Shown: piece after piece, positions 1-6,689 of the stretch
How the letters are laid out: each line of letters opens with the position of its first letter
Position numbering within the stretch: position 1 is the first letter of the stretch
Source of the DNA: an uncultured Eubacteriales bacterium
Lineage (GTDB): Bacteria; Bacillota; Clostridia; Oscillospirales; Oscillospiraceae
Direction of reading: 5' to 3'
DNA length: 10,635 bases
Assembly (NCBI GenBank): GCA_900555735.1
Contig: USMI01000054.1
Span: 1-10,635, forward strand
The notes under the pieces: generated by a model
The model's input: the letters and a program-made list of their open reading frames with translations, nothing else
The model's database searches: none
What the model was told of the DNA's origin: nothing
Position numbers and translations under genes: made by a program

Positions 1-2
1 GC

Positions 3-80
3 TTGGCAGATGCCGATTTTGTAGTTTTCTCAAATTACTGTCTTATCGGCACACGCGTGATGGGCCCGGTTTTTGGTTGA
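3..80 (+). CDS. Possible C-terminal tail of a plus-strand gene entering from the left edge
   Basis: This frame is open from the window edge for 25 codons and ends in TGA at 78-80. A hairpin followed by six T residues (104-131) begins about 25 bases later, which is where a terminator for such a gene would lie. The encoded tail is hydrophobic and ends with residues IGTRVMGPVFG. I do not recognise the family. Twenty-five open codons at an edge can arise by chance, and another plus-strand frame is also open here, so this is only a suggestion supported by the downstream hairpin. Confidence 0.22.
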   Translation: MADADFVVFSNYCLIGTRVMGPVFG

Positions 81-103
81 AAAATTTGCGTCCAGACATG
101 CTT

Positions 104-131
104 GCTTCGATGGAGCCTGCGAAGCTTTTTT
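104..131 (+). terminator. Intrinsic terminator-like hairpin followed by a T tract
   Basis: A 6-bp stem (GCTTCG at 104-109 with CGAAGC at 120-125) encloses a 10-base loop and is followed at once by six T residues (126-131) on the plus strand. The T tract overlaps the TAA stop codon of the minus-strand lipoprotein gene (130-132). On the minus strand there is no T tract after the hairpin, so it suits transcripts arriving from the left better than the lipoprotein mRNA. The stem is short and the loop large, so strength is uncertain. Confidence 0.45.
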
Positions 132-1356
132 ACGCTTGCTCCACCGGCATATCATTCCAGCCGTAAATCTTGATGAGCCGGTGGCTGGTGTAATAGTACG
201 CGCCCGCCGGAAAGTCCGTATAGTTGGTGGTGTTGGAGCACAGGAGATAGTCCACCGTCTCGCCCAGCTCGTTCCGGACGATACCGGAAATGACGGTGGT
301 GTGGTTATGGCCGCCGTCGGGGCCGAGGATCAGGATATCGCCCACCCCGCCGGTGTAATAATTGGCTTCGGTGTCCGCCACAAGGCCATAGCCCCGGTTC
401 TCGCGGGCGTAGCTGTAAAACCGGCCCACATTGATCCACGACAGGTCAAGGTCATTCTGGCCACGCCAGAACCACTTGCTGCCGCCCTCCTCGTCCATGG
501 GGATGCCGCCGGCCAGCAGCACCTGCGAGCCGAAGTTCATGCAGTTGCCGCCCACGTCGTCATAGGCGTACCACCGGTCGTTCCGCTGGTGGTCATACTG
601 CCGCATATATCGCTCCGCCGCCGCGCGGTCATAGGGATGGTCGCATGTCAGCGTCACCTGCACTGTCTCCTGCCGCTGGAGCTGCCGCCGTTCAATGGCC
701 CGCAGCAGCTGCTGGAGCCGTCCGTCCACGGCTGCGCCATCCTCATAGGTCAGGCTGAAATAGGGGTTGTCGTCTGCCTCGTGATGCTTGATGAGCCAGC
801 CGCCGTCATCCGAAGGCACCAGCTCAAAGATGTGGGGCACATCGTACATTTTGCTGTCCACGTCGGGCGTGGCGGCAAAGTGCATCACCGTGGTCTCGTC
901 GGCCTCGATATGTACCTGTCCCTCCACGGCGTCCTCCTCGGCGGATGGCTCCGCCTTGGTGACGGTCAGCACATAGCTTACGTCCCGCATCCGCAGGTCG
1001 GTCAGTGCCTGCTGCCGGATGGCGGTCAGGGTGCGGATGGACGCCTCGTGCATGGCGGCGTCCTTTTCATCGGCGAACAGCCCGCCCAGCTGCGGCTCGT
1101 CAAACAGGGCGATGTCGGTGTACCAGCCGGTCATCAGCCGGGCCATCAGCTGCTTCTGCTCCTCCGTTACCAGGCCCTCTGCGTCCTCCACCCGTCCGTC
1201 GACGGAGGTGGAAAAGCCGTCGTCCTTCGGTGTCTGCGGCTGGTCCTGACCGCTGACCTGCGGCGTGCTTTCCGACTGCCTTTCACCGCCGCAGGCGGTC
1301 AGCACCGGCAGCAGCATACAGGCCGCCAGCAGCAGGGCCAATACTCTCTTTGTCAT
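130..1356 (-). CDS. Secreted lipoprotein with C-terminal Amidase_6 domain
   Basis: A 408-residue protein, probably anchored to the outer face of the membrane. Residues 1-21 form a lipoprotein signal peptide: basic MTKR, a Leu/Ala-rich core, then lipobox LTAC with the lipidated cysteine at Cys22. A polar Ser/Pro/Gln-rich linker follows to about residue 50. Residues 60-230 are a domain I do not recognise. Residues 240-400 resemble the Amidase_6 family (papain/CHAP-like fold): GGNCMNF carries the presumed catalytic Cys272, and GGHNHTT (His350, His352) would supply the histidine. The later segment CSNTTNYTDFPA is also typical. Substrate is unknown; a cell-wall peptide or amide is inferred. The ATG at 1356 is chosen because GGGAGGG (1364-1370 on the complement) sits 7 bases upstream and the signal peptide starts exactly there; an upstream frame extension to 1410 has no support. 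It lies 68 bases downstream of rny and may be cotranscribed with it. Confidence 0.85.
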   Translation of the reverse strand: MTKRVLALLLAACMLLPVLTACGGERQSESTPQVSGQDQPQTPKDDGFSTSVDGRVEDAEGLVTEEQKQLMARLMTGWYTDIALFDEPQLGGLFADEKDAAMHEASIRTLTAIRQQALTDLRMRDVSYVLTVTKAEPSAEEDAVEGQVHIEADETTVMHFAATPDVDSKMYDVPHIFELVPSDDGGWLIKHHEADDNPYFSLTYEDGAAVDGRLQQLLRAIERRQLQRQETVQVTLTCDHPYDRAAAERYMRQYDHQRNDRWYAYDDVGGNCMNFGSQVLLAGGIPMDEEGGSKWFWRGQNDLDLSWINVGRFYSYARENRGYGLVADTEANYYTGGVGDILILGPDGGHNHTTVISGIVRNELGETVDYLLCSNTTNYTDFPAGAYYYTSHRLIKIYGWNDMPVEQA

Positions 1357-1379
1357 GGCATATCCCTCCCTAGATACAA

Positions 1380-1412
1380 CTGTGCGGCACCCCGGGGGAG
1401 GGTGTCGCACAG
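1380..1412 (-). terminator. Hairpin between rny and the lipoprotein gene
   Basis: A 13-bp stem with one G-T wobble (CTGTGCGGCACCC at 1380-1392 against its partner at 1400-1412) has a short G-rich loop. It starts 12 bases after the rny stop codon. In the rny direction the hairpin is followed by TTGTATCT, a poor U tract; in the plus direction it is followed by a T-rich run (1414-1426). It could partly terminate rny transcription or act as an mRNA 3'-end stabiliser, letting some transcripts read into the lipoprotein gene, whose ribosome binding site begins 10 bases beyond the stem. Confidence 0.5.
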
Positions 1413-1424
1413 CTTTGTTTTTGT

Positions 1425-2978
1425 TTACTTGGCGTATTCCACGACCTTGGTCTCACGCAGCACATGGACCTTGATCTGGCCGGGGTATTCCAGCTCGTTC
1501 TCGATACGCTTGGCAAGCTCGCGGGCCAGAATGACCATCTGATCCTCGCTGACCTGCTCGGGCTTCACCATCACGCGCACCTCACGGCCTGCCTGAATGG
1601 CATAGCTCTTCTCCACGCCGGGATAGGTGCCGGTGATCTCCTCCAGCTTCTGCAAACGCTTGATGTAGTTCTCAAGGTTTTCACGGCGTGCGCCGGGACG
1701 GGCGGCGGAGATGGCGTCGGCAGCCTGCACCAGACATGCCACCAGCGTCTTGCACTCCACGTCGCCGTGGTGGGCCTGAATGGCGTGGACGATCTCTTCC
1801 TTTTCCTTGTACTTCCGGGCGTACTCCACACCCAGAGACACATGGGTACCTTCAAACTCGTGGTCCAGCGCCTTGCCAATATCGTGCAGCAGACCCGCAC
1901 GCTTGGCGGCGTGGACATCGGCGCCCAGCTCGGCGGCCATCATGCCGGCGATATGGGACACCTCGATAGAGTGCTGCAAAACGTTCTGGCCGTAGCTGGT
2001 ACGGTAATGGAGGCGGCCCAGCAGCTTCTGCAGCTCGGGATGCAGGCCGCGGACACCGGTCTCCAGCACGGCGCGCTCGCCCTCGGAGCGGATGACGGCA
2101 TCCACTTCACGCTTGGCCTTCTCCACCATCTCCTCGATGTGGGTGGGATGGATGCGGCCGTCGGCGATGAGCTTCTCCAGTGCAAGGCGTGCCACCTCGC
2201 GGCGCACCGGCTCGAAGCAGGACACCGTGATGGCCTCGGGGGTATCGTCGATAATGAGATCGGCGCCGGTCAGCGTCTCGATGGCGCGGATGTTGCGGCC
2301 TTCGCGGCCGATGATGCGGCCCTTCATCTCGTCATTGGGCAGGGGTACCACACTGACGGTGATCTCGGCCACATGGTCGGCGGCGCAGCGCTGGATCGCG
2401 GTGGCCACGATCTCGCGGGCGCGGGTGTCGGCCTCTTCCTTGGCGCGTGCTTCGATCTCCTTGATCTTCAGGGCAGTCTCGTGAGTGACCTCGGACTCCA
2501 CCTGCGCGATCAGGTACTGCTTGGCCTCGTCGGCGGTAAAGCCGGAGATACGCTCCAGCATCTCGGTCTGGCTGCGCTTGATGAGCTTGATCTCTTCCTG
2601 CTCACGGTCGGCGGCAGCGTGCTTGGCGGCCAATGCTTCTTCCTTCTTCTCGATCTGCTCGGTCTTGTGATCGAGATTTTCTTCCTTCTGCTGTAAACGG
2701 CGCTCCTGCTTCTGCAGGTCGGCGCGGCGTTCCTTGACTTCCTTCTCGTATTCGTTTCTGGAGCGCAGGATCTCCTCCTTCGCCTCCACCAATGCTTCGC
2801 GTTTCTTACTCTCGCCATTCTTGATGGCTTCGTTGACGATGCGCAGCGCTTCCTGCTCGGCGTCCTGAATCTTGCCCTGGTCGCGCTTCTGCTTCTGCCG
2901 GTAGATCAGAATACAAGTGAGGATGCCAAGACCAAACGCCGCCACGATCATCAACACCGCGTATACGATCTTGATCAT
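1425..2978 (-). CDS. rny: Ribonuclease Y
   Basis: A membrane-anchored endoribonuclease that starts decay of many mRNAs in Bacillota. The 517-residue length matches the family norm of about 520. Residues 3-25 form one N-terminal transmembrane helix (IVYAVLMIVAAFGLGILTCI). Residues 28-200 are a highly charged Lys/Glu/Arg/Gln-rich coiled coil. A KH domain follows with the RNA-binding GREG loop (GRIIGREGRNIR, about 220-231). The HD phosphohydrolase domain has HDIGK with the metal-binding His365-Asp366 pair, and further histidines such as His336. The C-terminal portion ends in the typical EYPGQIKVHVLRET segment. The ATG at 2978 is preferred because AGGAGG lies just upstream and the transmembrane helix starts at once; a TTG-initiated extension to 3077 has no well-spaced ribosome binding site. 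It has its own near-consensus promoter (3111-3139). In Bacillus subtilis rny is adjacent to ymdB; here ymdB is about 2.4 kb away on the other strand. Confidence 0.98.
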   Translation of the reverse strand: MIKIVYAVLMIVAAFGLGILTCILIYRQKQKRDQGKIQDAEQEALRIVNEAIKNGESKKREALVEAKEEILRSRNEYEKEVKERRADLQKQERRLQQKEENLDHKTEQIEKKEEALAAKHAAADREQEEIKLIKRSQTEMLERISGFTADEAKQYLIAQVESEVTHETALKIKEIEARAKEEADTRAREIVATAIQRCAADHVAEITVSVVPLPNDEMKGRIIGREGRNIRAIETLTGADLIIDDTPEAITVSCFEPVRREVARLALEKLIADGRIHPTHIEEMVEKAKREVDAVIRSEGERAVLETGVRGLHPELQKLLGRLHYRTSYGQNVLQHSIEVSHIAGMMAAELGADVHAAKRAGLLHDIGKALDHEFEGTHVSLGVEYARKYKEKEEIVHAIQAHHGDVECKTLVACLVQAADAISAARPGARRENLENYIKRLQKLEEITGTYPGVEKSYAIQAGREVRVMVKPEQVSEDQMVILARELAKRIENELEYPGQIKVHVLRETKVVEYAK

Positions 2979-3104
2979 GGTTTCCTCCTGTAAATATGGT
3001 GTATCCGGACAATCGCCCTCCATCCGGGGACAAGCGGGGATGGGGATGGTGGCTGTCCTCAGAAAATAATCCGACAATTCCCCTAAATCGTCTGATAATA
3101 ATCC
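2979..3104 (-). promoter_or_regulatory. Leader (5' untranslated region) of rny
   Basis: If transcription starts about 7 bases after the -10 box at 3111-3116, the rny mRNA has a leader of roughly 125 nt. It holds several possible pairings, including CCGGA with TCCGG (around 2982-3030) and CCATCC with GGATGG, some mutually exclusive. It matches no riboswitch or T-box that I recognise. The extent is inferred from the promoter call. Confidence 0.35.
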
Positions 3105-3110
3105 TTCATA

Positions 3111-3139
3111 ATTCTACCCTCATTACAGGAAACTGTCAA
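3111..3139 (-). promoter_or_regulatory. Sigma-A type promoter of rny
   Basis: On the minus strand, a perfect -35 box TTGACA (complement of 3134-3139) is separated by exactly 17 bases from a -10 box TAGAAT (complement of 3111-3116), which matches TATAAT at five of six positions. It lies between the amidase stop codon and the rny start and points at rny. This is the best promoter match I found in the window. Confidence 0.8.
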
Positions 3140-3179
3140 GCACAAAAACACACTGTTGTGAAAAAATTGTCCGCATGGG

Positions 3180-3199
3180 AAAAACATTTTGTCGAATGT
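3180..3199 (-). terminator. Weak terminator candidate after the amidase gene
   Basis: Immediately after the amidase stop codon, ACATT and AATGT (3184-3188 with 3195-3199) form a 5-bp AT-rich stem with a 6-base loop, followed on the minus strand by a run of T residues. The position suits a terminator but the stem is short and weak. It would separate the amidase transcript from the rny promoter just downstream. Confidence 0.3.
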
Positions 3200-3201
3200 G
3201 C

Positions 3202-3945
3202 CTATATCCGGATGTAGTCCGATCGGGCATAGCCCGCCAGATTCCCGTAGCCGATGCTGTACCAGCCGTCATACTGGCCGTATACCGTCAATTGTGCCTC
3301 ACGGGGCACGCTGCCCACCACCTGTCCGCTCATGGACGGGTAGGCCCGCACATTCAGGGCGCTCTCCTCCGTGACCACCGTTCCCGTCCGGGGCGTCATG
3401 GGATAGATGAAGGGCAGGGCGAAATACTCCGTCATGGAGCGTGAGAGATTCTCCGCGATGTTCTGGACGTTCTCCTGTATCCACAGCGCGTCGGCGGTGT
3501 TGTCATGGTAGCCGATCTCCAGCAGCACCGCCGGCATTTTGGGCTGGCGCACCTCCCCCAGCGCCGTGGTGGCGCGGACCTTCACCAGCGCGGGCAGGGG
3601 GTAGATCTCCTTCAGGTTCTCCACGAAGATGTTGGCGGCCCGCTTCCCGTTGGTGCTGGTGGGGTAGTAAAAGGCGATGATGCCCCGCACCCGGCCCTCG
3701 CTGCTGCCGTCGCTGCTGGCATTGGAGTGCAGCGCCAGATAGAAGTCATAGCTGCCCCGTGCCGCCTGTGCGATAGAGGATGCGGCGGTCATCTCCGGGG
3801 TATTGCGGGTAAAGCGGATGGTGTTGGCCCGCAGATACGGCTCCATGGCGTCGGCAATGCGGTTCATCCAGTATTCCTCGCTGCCGGAGCCGGTGATGTA
3901 GGGGTTATATTCCTGTGTGCTTGGCGAAATATAAATGTTGGGCAT
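3202..3945 (-). CDS. N-acetylmuramoyl-L-alanine amidase (Amidase_3 type) with C-terminal SH3 domain
   Basis: A 247-residue peptidoglycan amidase homologue predicted to cut the bond between MurNAc and L-alanine. Residues 3-178 follow the Amidase_3 pattern: a first strand NIYISPST, acidic residues Glu23/Glu24, the ALHSNAS motif with zinc-ligand candidate His73, and LLEIGYHDN with the presumed catalytic Glu143. Residues 188-247 are a bacterial SH3 domain (ALNVRAYPSMSGQVVG ... GWYSIGYGNLAGYARSDYI), which usually binds cell wall. There is no signal peptide. The usual first zinc histidine of the DPGHGG motif is replaced by SPSTQ, so activity or metal coordination differs from the standard family. 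The ATG at 3945 is chosen because AAGGAGG lies upstream; an extension to 4023 would pass through the divergent promoter region. It is a single-gene unit divergent from the methyltransferase gene. Without export it could act at mother-cell lysis, during sporulation, or be a domesticated phage-type enzyme; these are inferences. Confidence 0.88.
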   Translation of the reverse strand: MPNIYISPSTQEYNPYITGSGSEEYWMNRIADAMEPYLRANTIRFTRNTPEMTAASSIAQAARGSYDFYLALHSNASSDGSSEGRVRGIIAFYYPTSTNGKRAANIFVENLKEIYPLPALVKVRATTALGEVRQPKMPAVLLEIGYHDNTADALWIQENVQNIAENLSRSMTEYFALPFIYPMTPRTGTVVTEESALNVRAYPSMSGQVVGSVPREAQLTVYGQYDGWYSIGYGNLAGYARSDYIRI

Positions 3946-3983
3946 GGTGGGGCCTCCTTTTTGAGTTTCTCCCTCATATATAT

Positions 3984-4013
3984 GTGGCACGGAAGAAAAG
4001 AATGTGCTATAAT
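3984..4013 (+). promoter_or_regulatory. Extended -10 promoter of the methyltransferase gene
   Basis: A perfect TATAAT (4008-4013) is preceded by TGC, giving an extended -10 element. A weaker -35, GTGGCA (3984-3989, four of six matches), lies 18 bases upstream. The start codon at 4047 is 33 bases beyond the -10 box. The 101-base divergent gap also has to hold the amidase promoter; a TATATA-like stretch around 3976-3983 may be its -10, but no good -35 was found. Confidence 0.65.
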
Positions 4014-4046
4014 AGCTTATCATTCACACGACAGGAGAGAACCGCC

Positions 4047-5276
4047 ATGAAAGCACTGCGTCCCTATCCCAAGATCACCATCACTCCCAAGGGGGAGGCT
4101 GCCCTGACAGGCGGGCACCCGTGGGTCTATGAGGGCGAAGTGACCGCCATGGACGGCACGCCGGAGGACGGTGCGCTGGTGGACGTGGTGAGCCGGAAGG
4201 GCAGCTGGCTAGGCTGCGGCTTCTACAACAGCCACTCCAAAATTCGTGTGCGGCTTCTCAGCCGCAACGCCAACGACGACTTTTCCGATGCCTTCTGGGA
4301 GCGCCGCGTCCGTTACGCCTGGGACTATCGCAAGACCGTCATGGGCGAGACCGACAGCCGCTGCTGCCGCGCCATTTTCGGCGAGGCCGATCTGTTCCCG
4401 GGATTGACGGTGGACCGGTTCGAGTCCGTGCTGGTGACCCAGACCCTGAGCCTTGGCATGGAGCGCATCAAGGACCGCCTGTTTCCCCTGCTGGTGAAGG
4501 TGCTGCGGGAGGACGGACAGGATATCCACGGCATCTACGAGCGCAACGACGTGGCCCTGCGGGAGCGGGAGGGCATGGAGCAGAACAAGGGCTGGTTCCT
4601 GCTGCCCGGCGAGACGCCGCCGGAGACTACCACCGTGGACATTACGGAGAACGGCATCGTCTACACGGTGGACTTTGAAAACGGCCAGAAAACCGGCTTC
4701 TTCCTCGACCAGAAGTATAACCGCCTTGCCGTGGCCAAGCTGGCGAAAGGCAAGACGGTACTGGATTGCTTCACCCACACCGGCAGCTTTGCCCTGAACG
4801 CCGCCAAGGGCGGCGCGGCCCACGTCACCGCTGTGGACGTATCGGAATTTGCCGTGCAGTGCGCGGCGGAGAATGCCCGCCGCAACGGACTGGACGGCGT
4901 CATGGACTGCGTGGCCGCCAACGTGTTCGACCTGCTCCCGGAGCTGGAGAAGCAGCCCCGGAAGTACGATTTCATCATCCTCGATCCTCCGGCCTTCACC
5001 AAGAGCCGCAAGACCGTCCATAACGCCATGAGCGGCTATAAGGAGATCAACTACCGGGCCATGAAGCTGCTGCCCCGTGGCGGATATCTGGCCACCTGCT
5101 CGTGCAGCCACTTCGCCACCGAGGAGCTGTTTATCAAAATGCTCCACAGCGCCGCCCGCGACGCGGGCGTGCAGCTGCGGCAGATCGAGGCCCGGCAACA
5201 GTGCGCCGACCACCCCATCCTCTGGGGCGTGGAGGAGACGAATTATCTGAAGTTTTTCCTGTTTCAGGTGGTGTAA
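4047..5276 (+). CDS. Class I SAM-dependent rRNA methyltransferase, RlmI family
   Basis: A 409-residue RNA methyltransferase. The family includes Escherichia coli RlmI, which makes 5-methylcytosine at C1962 of 23S rRNA; the exact target here is inferred. Residues 1-75 form a PUA-like RNA-binding domain (GGHPWVYEGEV). A middle domain (about 80-205) contains FPGLTVDRF. The Rossmann-fold catalytic domain (210-409) has GFFLDQKYNR before it, the SAM-binding motif VLDCFTHTGSFAL (238-250), the acidic VDVSEFAV strand, DPPAFTKS (313-320), and TCSCSH with Cys351 and Cys353, one of which is the likely catalytic cysteine. Length is close to that of RlmI, about 396 residues. The start at 4047 follows AGGAGAG with good spacing; a longer frame from 3915 would begin upstream of the promoter. 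It is monocistronic, bounded by its own promoter and the terminator at 5307-5344. Confidence 0.93.
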   Translation: MKALRPYPKITITPKGEAALTGGHPWVYEGEVTAMDGTPEDGALVDVVSRKGSWLGCGFYNSHSKIRVRLLSRNANDDFSDAFWERRVRYAWDYRKTVMGETDSRCCRAIFGEADLFPGLTVDRFESVLVTQTLSLGMERIKDRLFPLLVKVLREDGQDIHGIYERNDVALREREGMEQNKGWFLLPGETPPETTTVDITENGIVYTVDFENGQKTGFFLDQKYNRLAVAKLAKGKTVLDCFTHTGSFALNAAKGGAAHVTAVDVSEFAVQCAAENARRNGLDGVMDCVAANVFDLLPELEKQPRKYDFIILDPPAFTKSRKTVHNAMSGYKEINYRAMKLLPRGGYLATCSCSHFATEELFIKMLHSAARDAGVQLRQIEARQQCADHPILWGVEETNYLKFFLFQVV

Positions 5277-5306
5277 GGCGCAGCGATATTGAAAAATACA
5301 CATCAT

Positions 5307-5344
5307 AAAAGAAGAGGGAGCGCTCTTGCGCTCCCTCTTCTTTT
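5307..5344 (+). terminator. Strong intrinsic terminator after the methyltransferase gene
   Basis: A perfect 13-bp stem (5311-5323 with 5328-5340) carries a TCTT loop and is flanked by AAAA on the left and TTTT on the right, which extend the pairing to 17 bp. It begins 30 bases after the methyltransferase stop codon. The symmetric A and T tracts would allow termination on either strand, though no minus-strand gene ends here. Confidence 0.93.
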
Positions 5345-5354
5345 GTGGCATAAT
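5326..5354 (+). promoter_or_regulatory. Promoter of the ymdB operon, overlapping the terminator
   Basis: CATAAT (5349-5354) matches the -10 consensus at five of six positions and is preceded by TGG, an extended -10. TTGCGC (5326-5331) lies 17 bases upstream and supplies TTG of the -35 consensus. That -35 sits in the loop and right arm of the preceding terminator hairpin. The ymdB start codon follows 36 bases after the -10 box. Confidence 0.55.
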
Positions 5355-5390
5355 AGCGGGGAATGAAGAACTCGTAAAAAGGAGGACACC

Positions 5391-6176
5391 ATGCTGTATC
5401 ACATTCTTGCCATCGGCGACGTGACCAGCGAGGACGGCCTGAAGCATCTGCGCCGCCACCTCACGCCGCTGAAGAAGCTGAAAAGCATTGATTTTACCGT
5501 GGTCAACGGGGAGAATATCTCCGGCACCGGCCTGACGCCCGCACAGGCGGACGAGTTGTTTGCCGCCGGAGCCGACGTGATCACGCTGGGCAACCACACC
5601 TTCGGCCGGGTGCAGATCGCCGACTATCTGGAGGATAACCGCTATATCCTGCGGCCCGCCAACTTCTCCGGCCGGATGCCGGGCCGGGGCTGCGGCGTGT
5701 ACGACTGCGGCAAGCTGCGCATCGCCGTCATGACCCTGATCGGCCGGTGCGATCTGGACTGGAAGGCCGCCGACCCCTTTACCACGGCGGACAAGCTGCT
5801 GCGGGAGCTGGACGAGAAGGAGAAGCCCACCTTCACCCTGCTGGACTTCCATGCGCAGGCCACCAGCGAGAAGCTGGCGCTGGGCTACTATCTGGATGGC
5901 CGCATCAGCGCCATGTGGGGCACCCATACCCATGTGCCTACCGCCGATGAGCGGGTGATGCCCAAGGGTACCGGCTACATCACCGATCTGGGCATGACCG
6001 GCGCCATCGAATCGGTGCTGGGCATCCCGCCGGAGCAGTCCATCGAGTCGTTTCTTGGCGGCCTTGCGGGGCGCTACCGCTTTGCCGACGGCCCCTGTAA
6101 GGCACAGGGCTGCATTTTTACACTGGACAGCGATACCGGACTGTGCACCGCCGTGGAGCGGGTGGACATCCGGTGA
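5391..6176 (+). CDS. ymdB: YmdB-family metallophosphoesterase (TIGR00282)
   Basis: A 261-residue dinuclear-metal phosphodiesterase. Characterised YmdB hydrolyses 2',3'-cyclic nucleotides and affects mRNA levels, biofilm formation and motility in Bacillus subtilis. The metal-binding set expected for the family is all visible: Asp10 in AIGDV, Glu41 in NGENISG, Asn68 in LGNHTFG, His154 in LDFHAQATSEK, and His179 and His181 in WGTHTHVPTADERV. The C-terminal GTGYITDLGMTGA signature is also typical. The family's usual DFHAE is DFHAQ here, but that residue is not a known metal ligand. Length matches the family (about 264). An AAAGGAGG ribosome binding site lies upstream of the ATG. It is first in a four-gene operon and is separated from the next gene by 24 bases. 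Confidence 0.95.
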   Translation: MLYHILAIGDVTSEDGLKHLRRHLTPLKKLKSIDFTVVNGENISGTGLTPAQADELFAAGADVITLGNHTFGRVQIADYLEDNRYILRPANFSGRMPGRGCGVYDCGKLRIAVMTLIGRCDLDWKAADPFTTADKLLRELDEKEKPTFTLLDFHAQATSEKLALGYYLDGRISAMWGTHTHVPTADERVMPKGTGYITDLGMTGAIESVLGIPPEQSIESFLGGLAGRYRFADGPCKAQGCIFTLDSDTGLCTAVERVDIR

Positions 6177-6200
6177 GAAATAGAAAAGGAGATCATCACC

Positions 6201-6689
6201 ATGTCTGTTGAAAAAGTAAGAGCATATCTGGAGCCGTACGGCGTGACCGACCGTATCCGTGAATTTGACGTGTCCAGCGCCACGGTGGAGCTGGCCGCGC
6301 TGGCCGTAGGCGTAGAGGGCGCCCGCATCGCCAAGACCCTCAGCTTCAAGGTGGGGGAGGATCCCATTCTGATCGTGGCCGCCGGTGACGCCAAGGTGGA
6401 CAACAGTAAGTACAAGCATTTCTTCGGCGCTAAAGCCAAGATGCTGACCGCCGAGGAGGCGGTGGAGCGCATCGGCCACGCCGTGGGCGGCGTGTGCCCC
6501 TTTGCCCTGCCGGACGATGTCAAGACCTATCTGGACGTGTCCCTGAAACGGTTCGAGACGGTGTTTCCCGCTGTGGGCAGCGCCGCCAGCGCCATCGAGC
6601 TGACCTGCGACGAGCTGGAGCACTGCTGCGGCAAGAACTTCGTCCAATGGGTGGACGTGTGCAAGGGCTGGCAGGCCGAGGAAGCGTAA
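6201..6689 (+). CDS. YbaK/EbsC family aminoacyl-tRNA deacylase
   Basis: A 162-residue single-domain protein of the YbaK/ProXp editing superfamily, which hydrolyses mischarged tRNAs, for example Cys-tRNA(Pro) for Escherichia coli YbaK. Supporting motifs are RIAKTLSFKV with the conserved Lys45, ILIVAAGDAKVDNSKYK (57-72), GGVCPFALP (96-104) and the AVGSAASAIELTCDEL segment (124-139). This matches the compact bacterial YbaK form rather than the insertion domain of ProRS. The exact tRNA substrate cannot be read from the sequence. An AAAAGGAG ribosome binding site precedes the ATG. The TAA stop (6687-6689) directly abuts the ATG of the next gene, suggesting translational coupling. Confidence 0.9.
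   Translation: MSVEKVRAYLEPYGVTDRIREFDVSSATVELAALAVGVEGARIAKTLSFKVGEDPILIVAAGDAKVDNSKYKHFFGAKAKMLTAEEAVERIGHAVGGVCPFALPDDVKTYLDVSLKRFETVFPAVGSAASAIELTCDELEHCCGKNFVQWVDVCKGWQAEEA

Noticed and set aside
73..1542. A 489-codon plus-strand frame opposite the lipoprotein gene
   Set aside because: It is the in-register antisense of the lipoprotein frame, with no domain and no ribosome binding site. The minus-strand protein has a lipobox and a recognisable amidase domain.
1464..2696. A 410-codon plus-strand frame opposite rny
   Set aside because: It is in-register antisense of a certain rny gene. Its Leu/Gly/His/Ala-rich translation reflects codon bias in the coiled coil and KH/HD regions.
2979..3104. 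Known riboswitch or T-box leader upstream of rny
   Set aside because: I could not find a T-box motif, a recognisable riboswitch core, or an intrinsic terminator with a U tract before the start codon.
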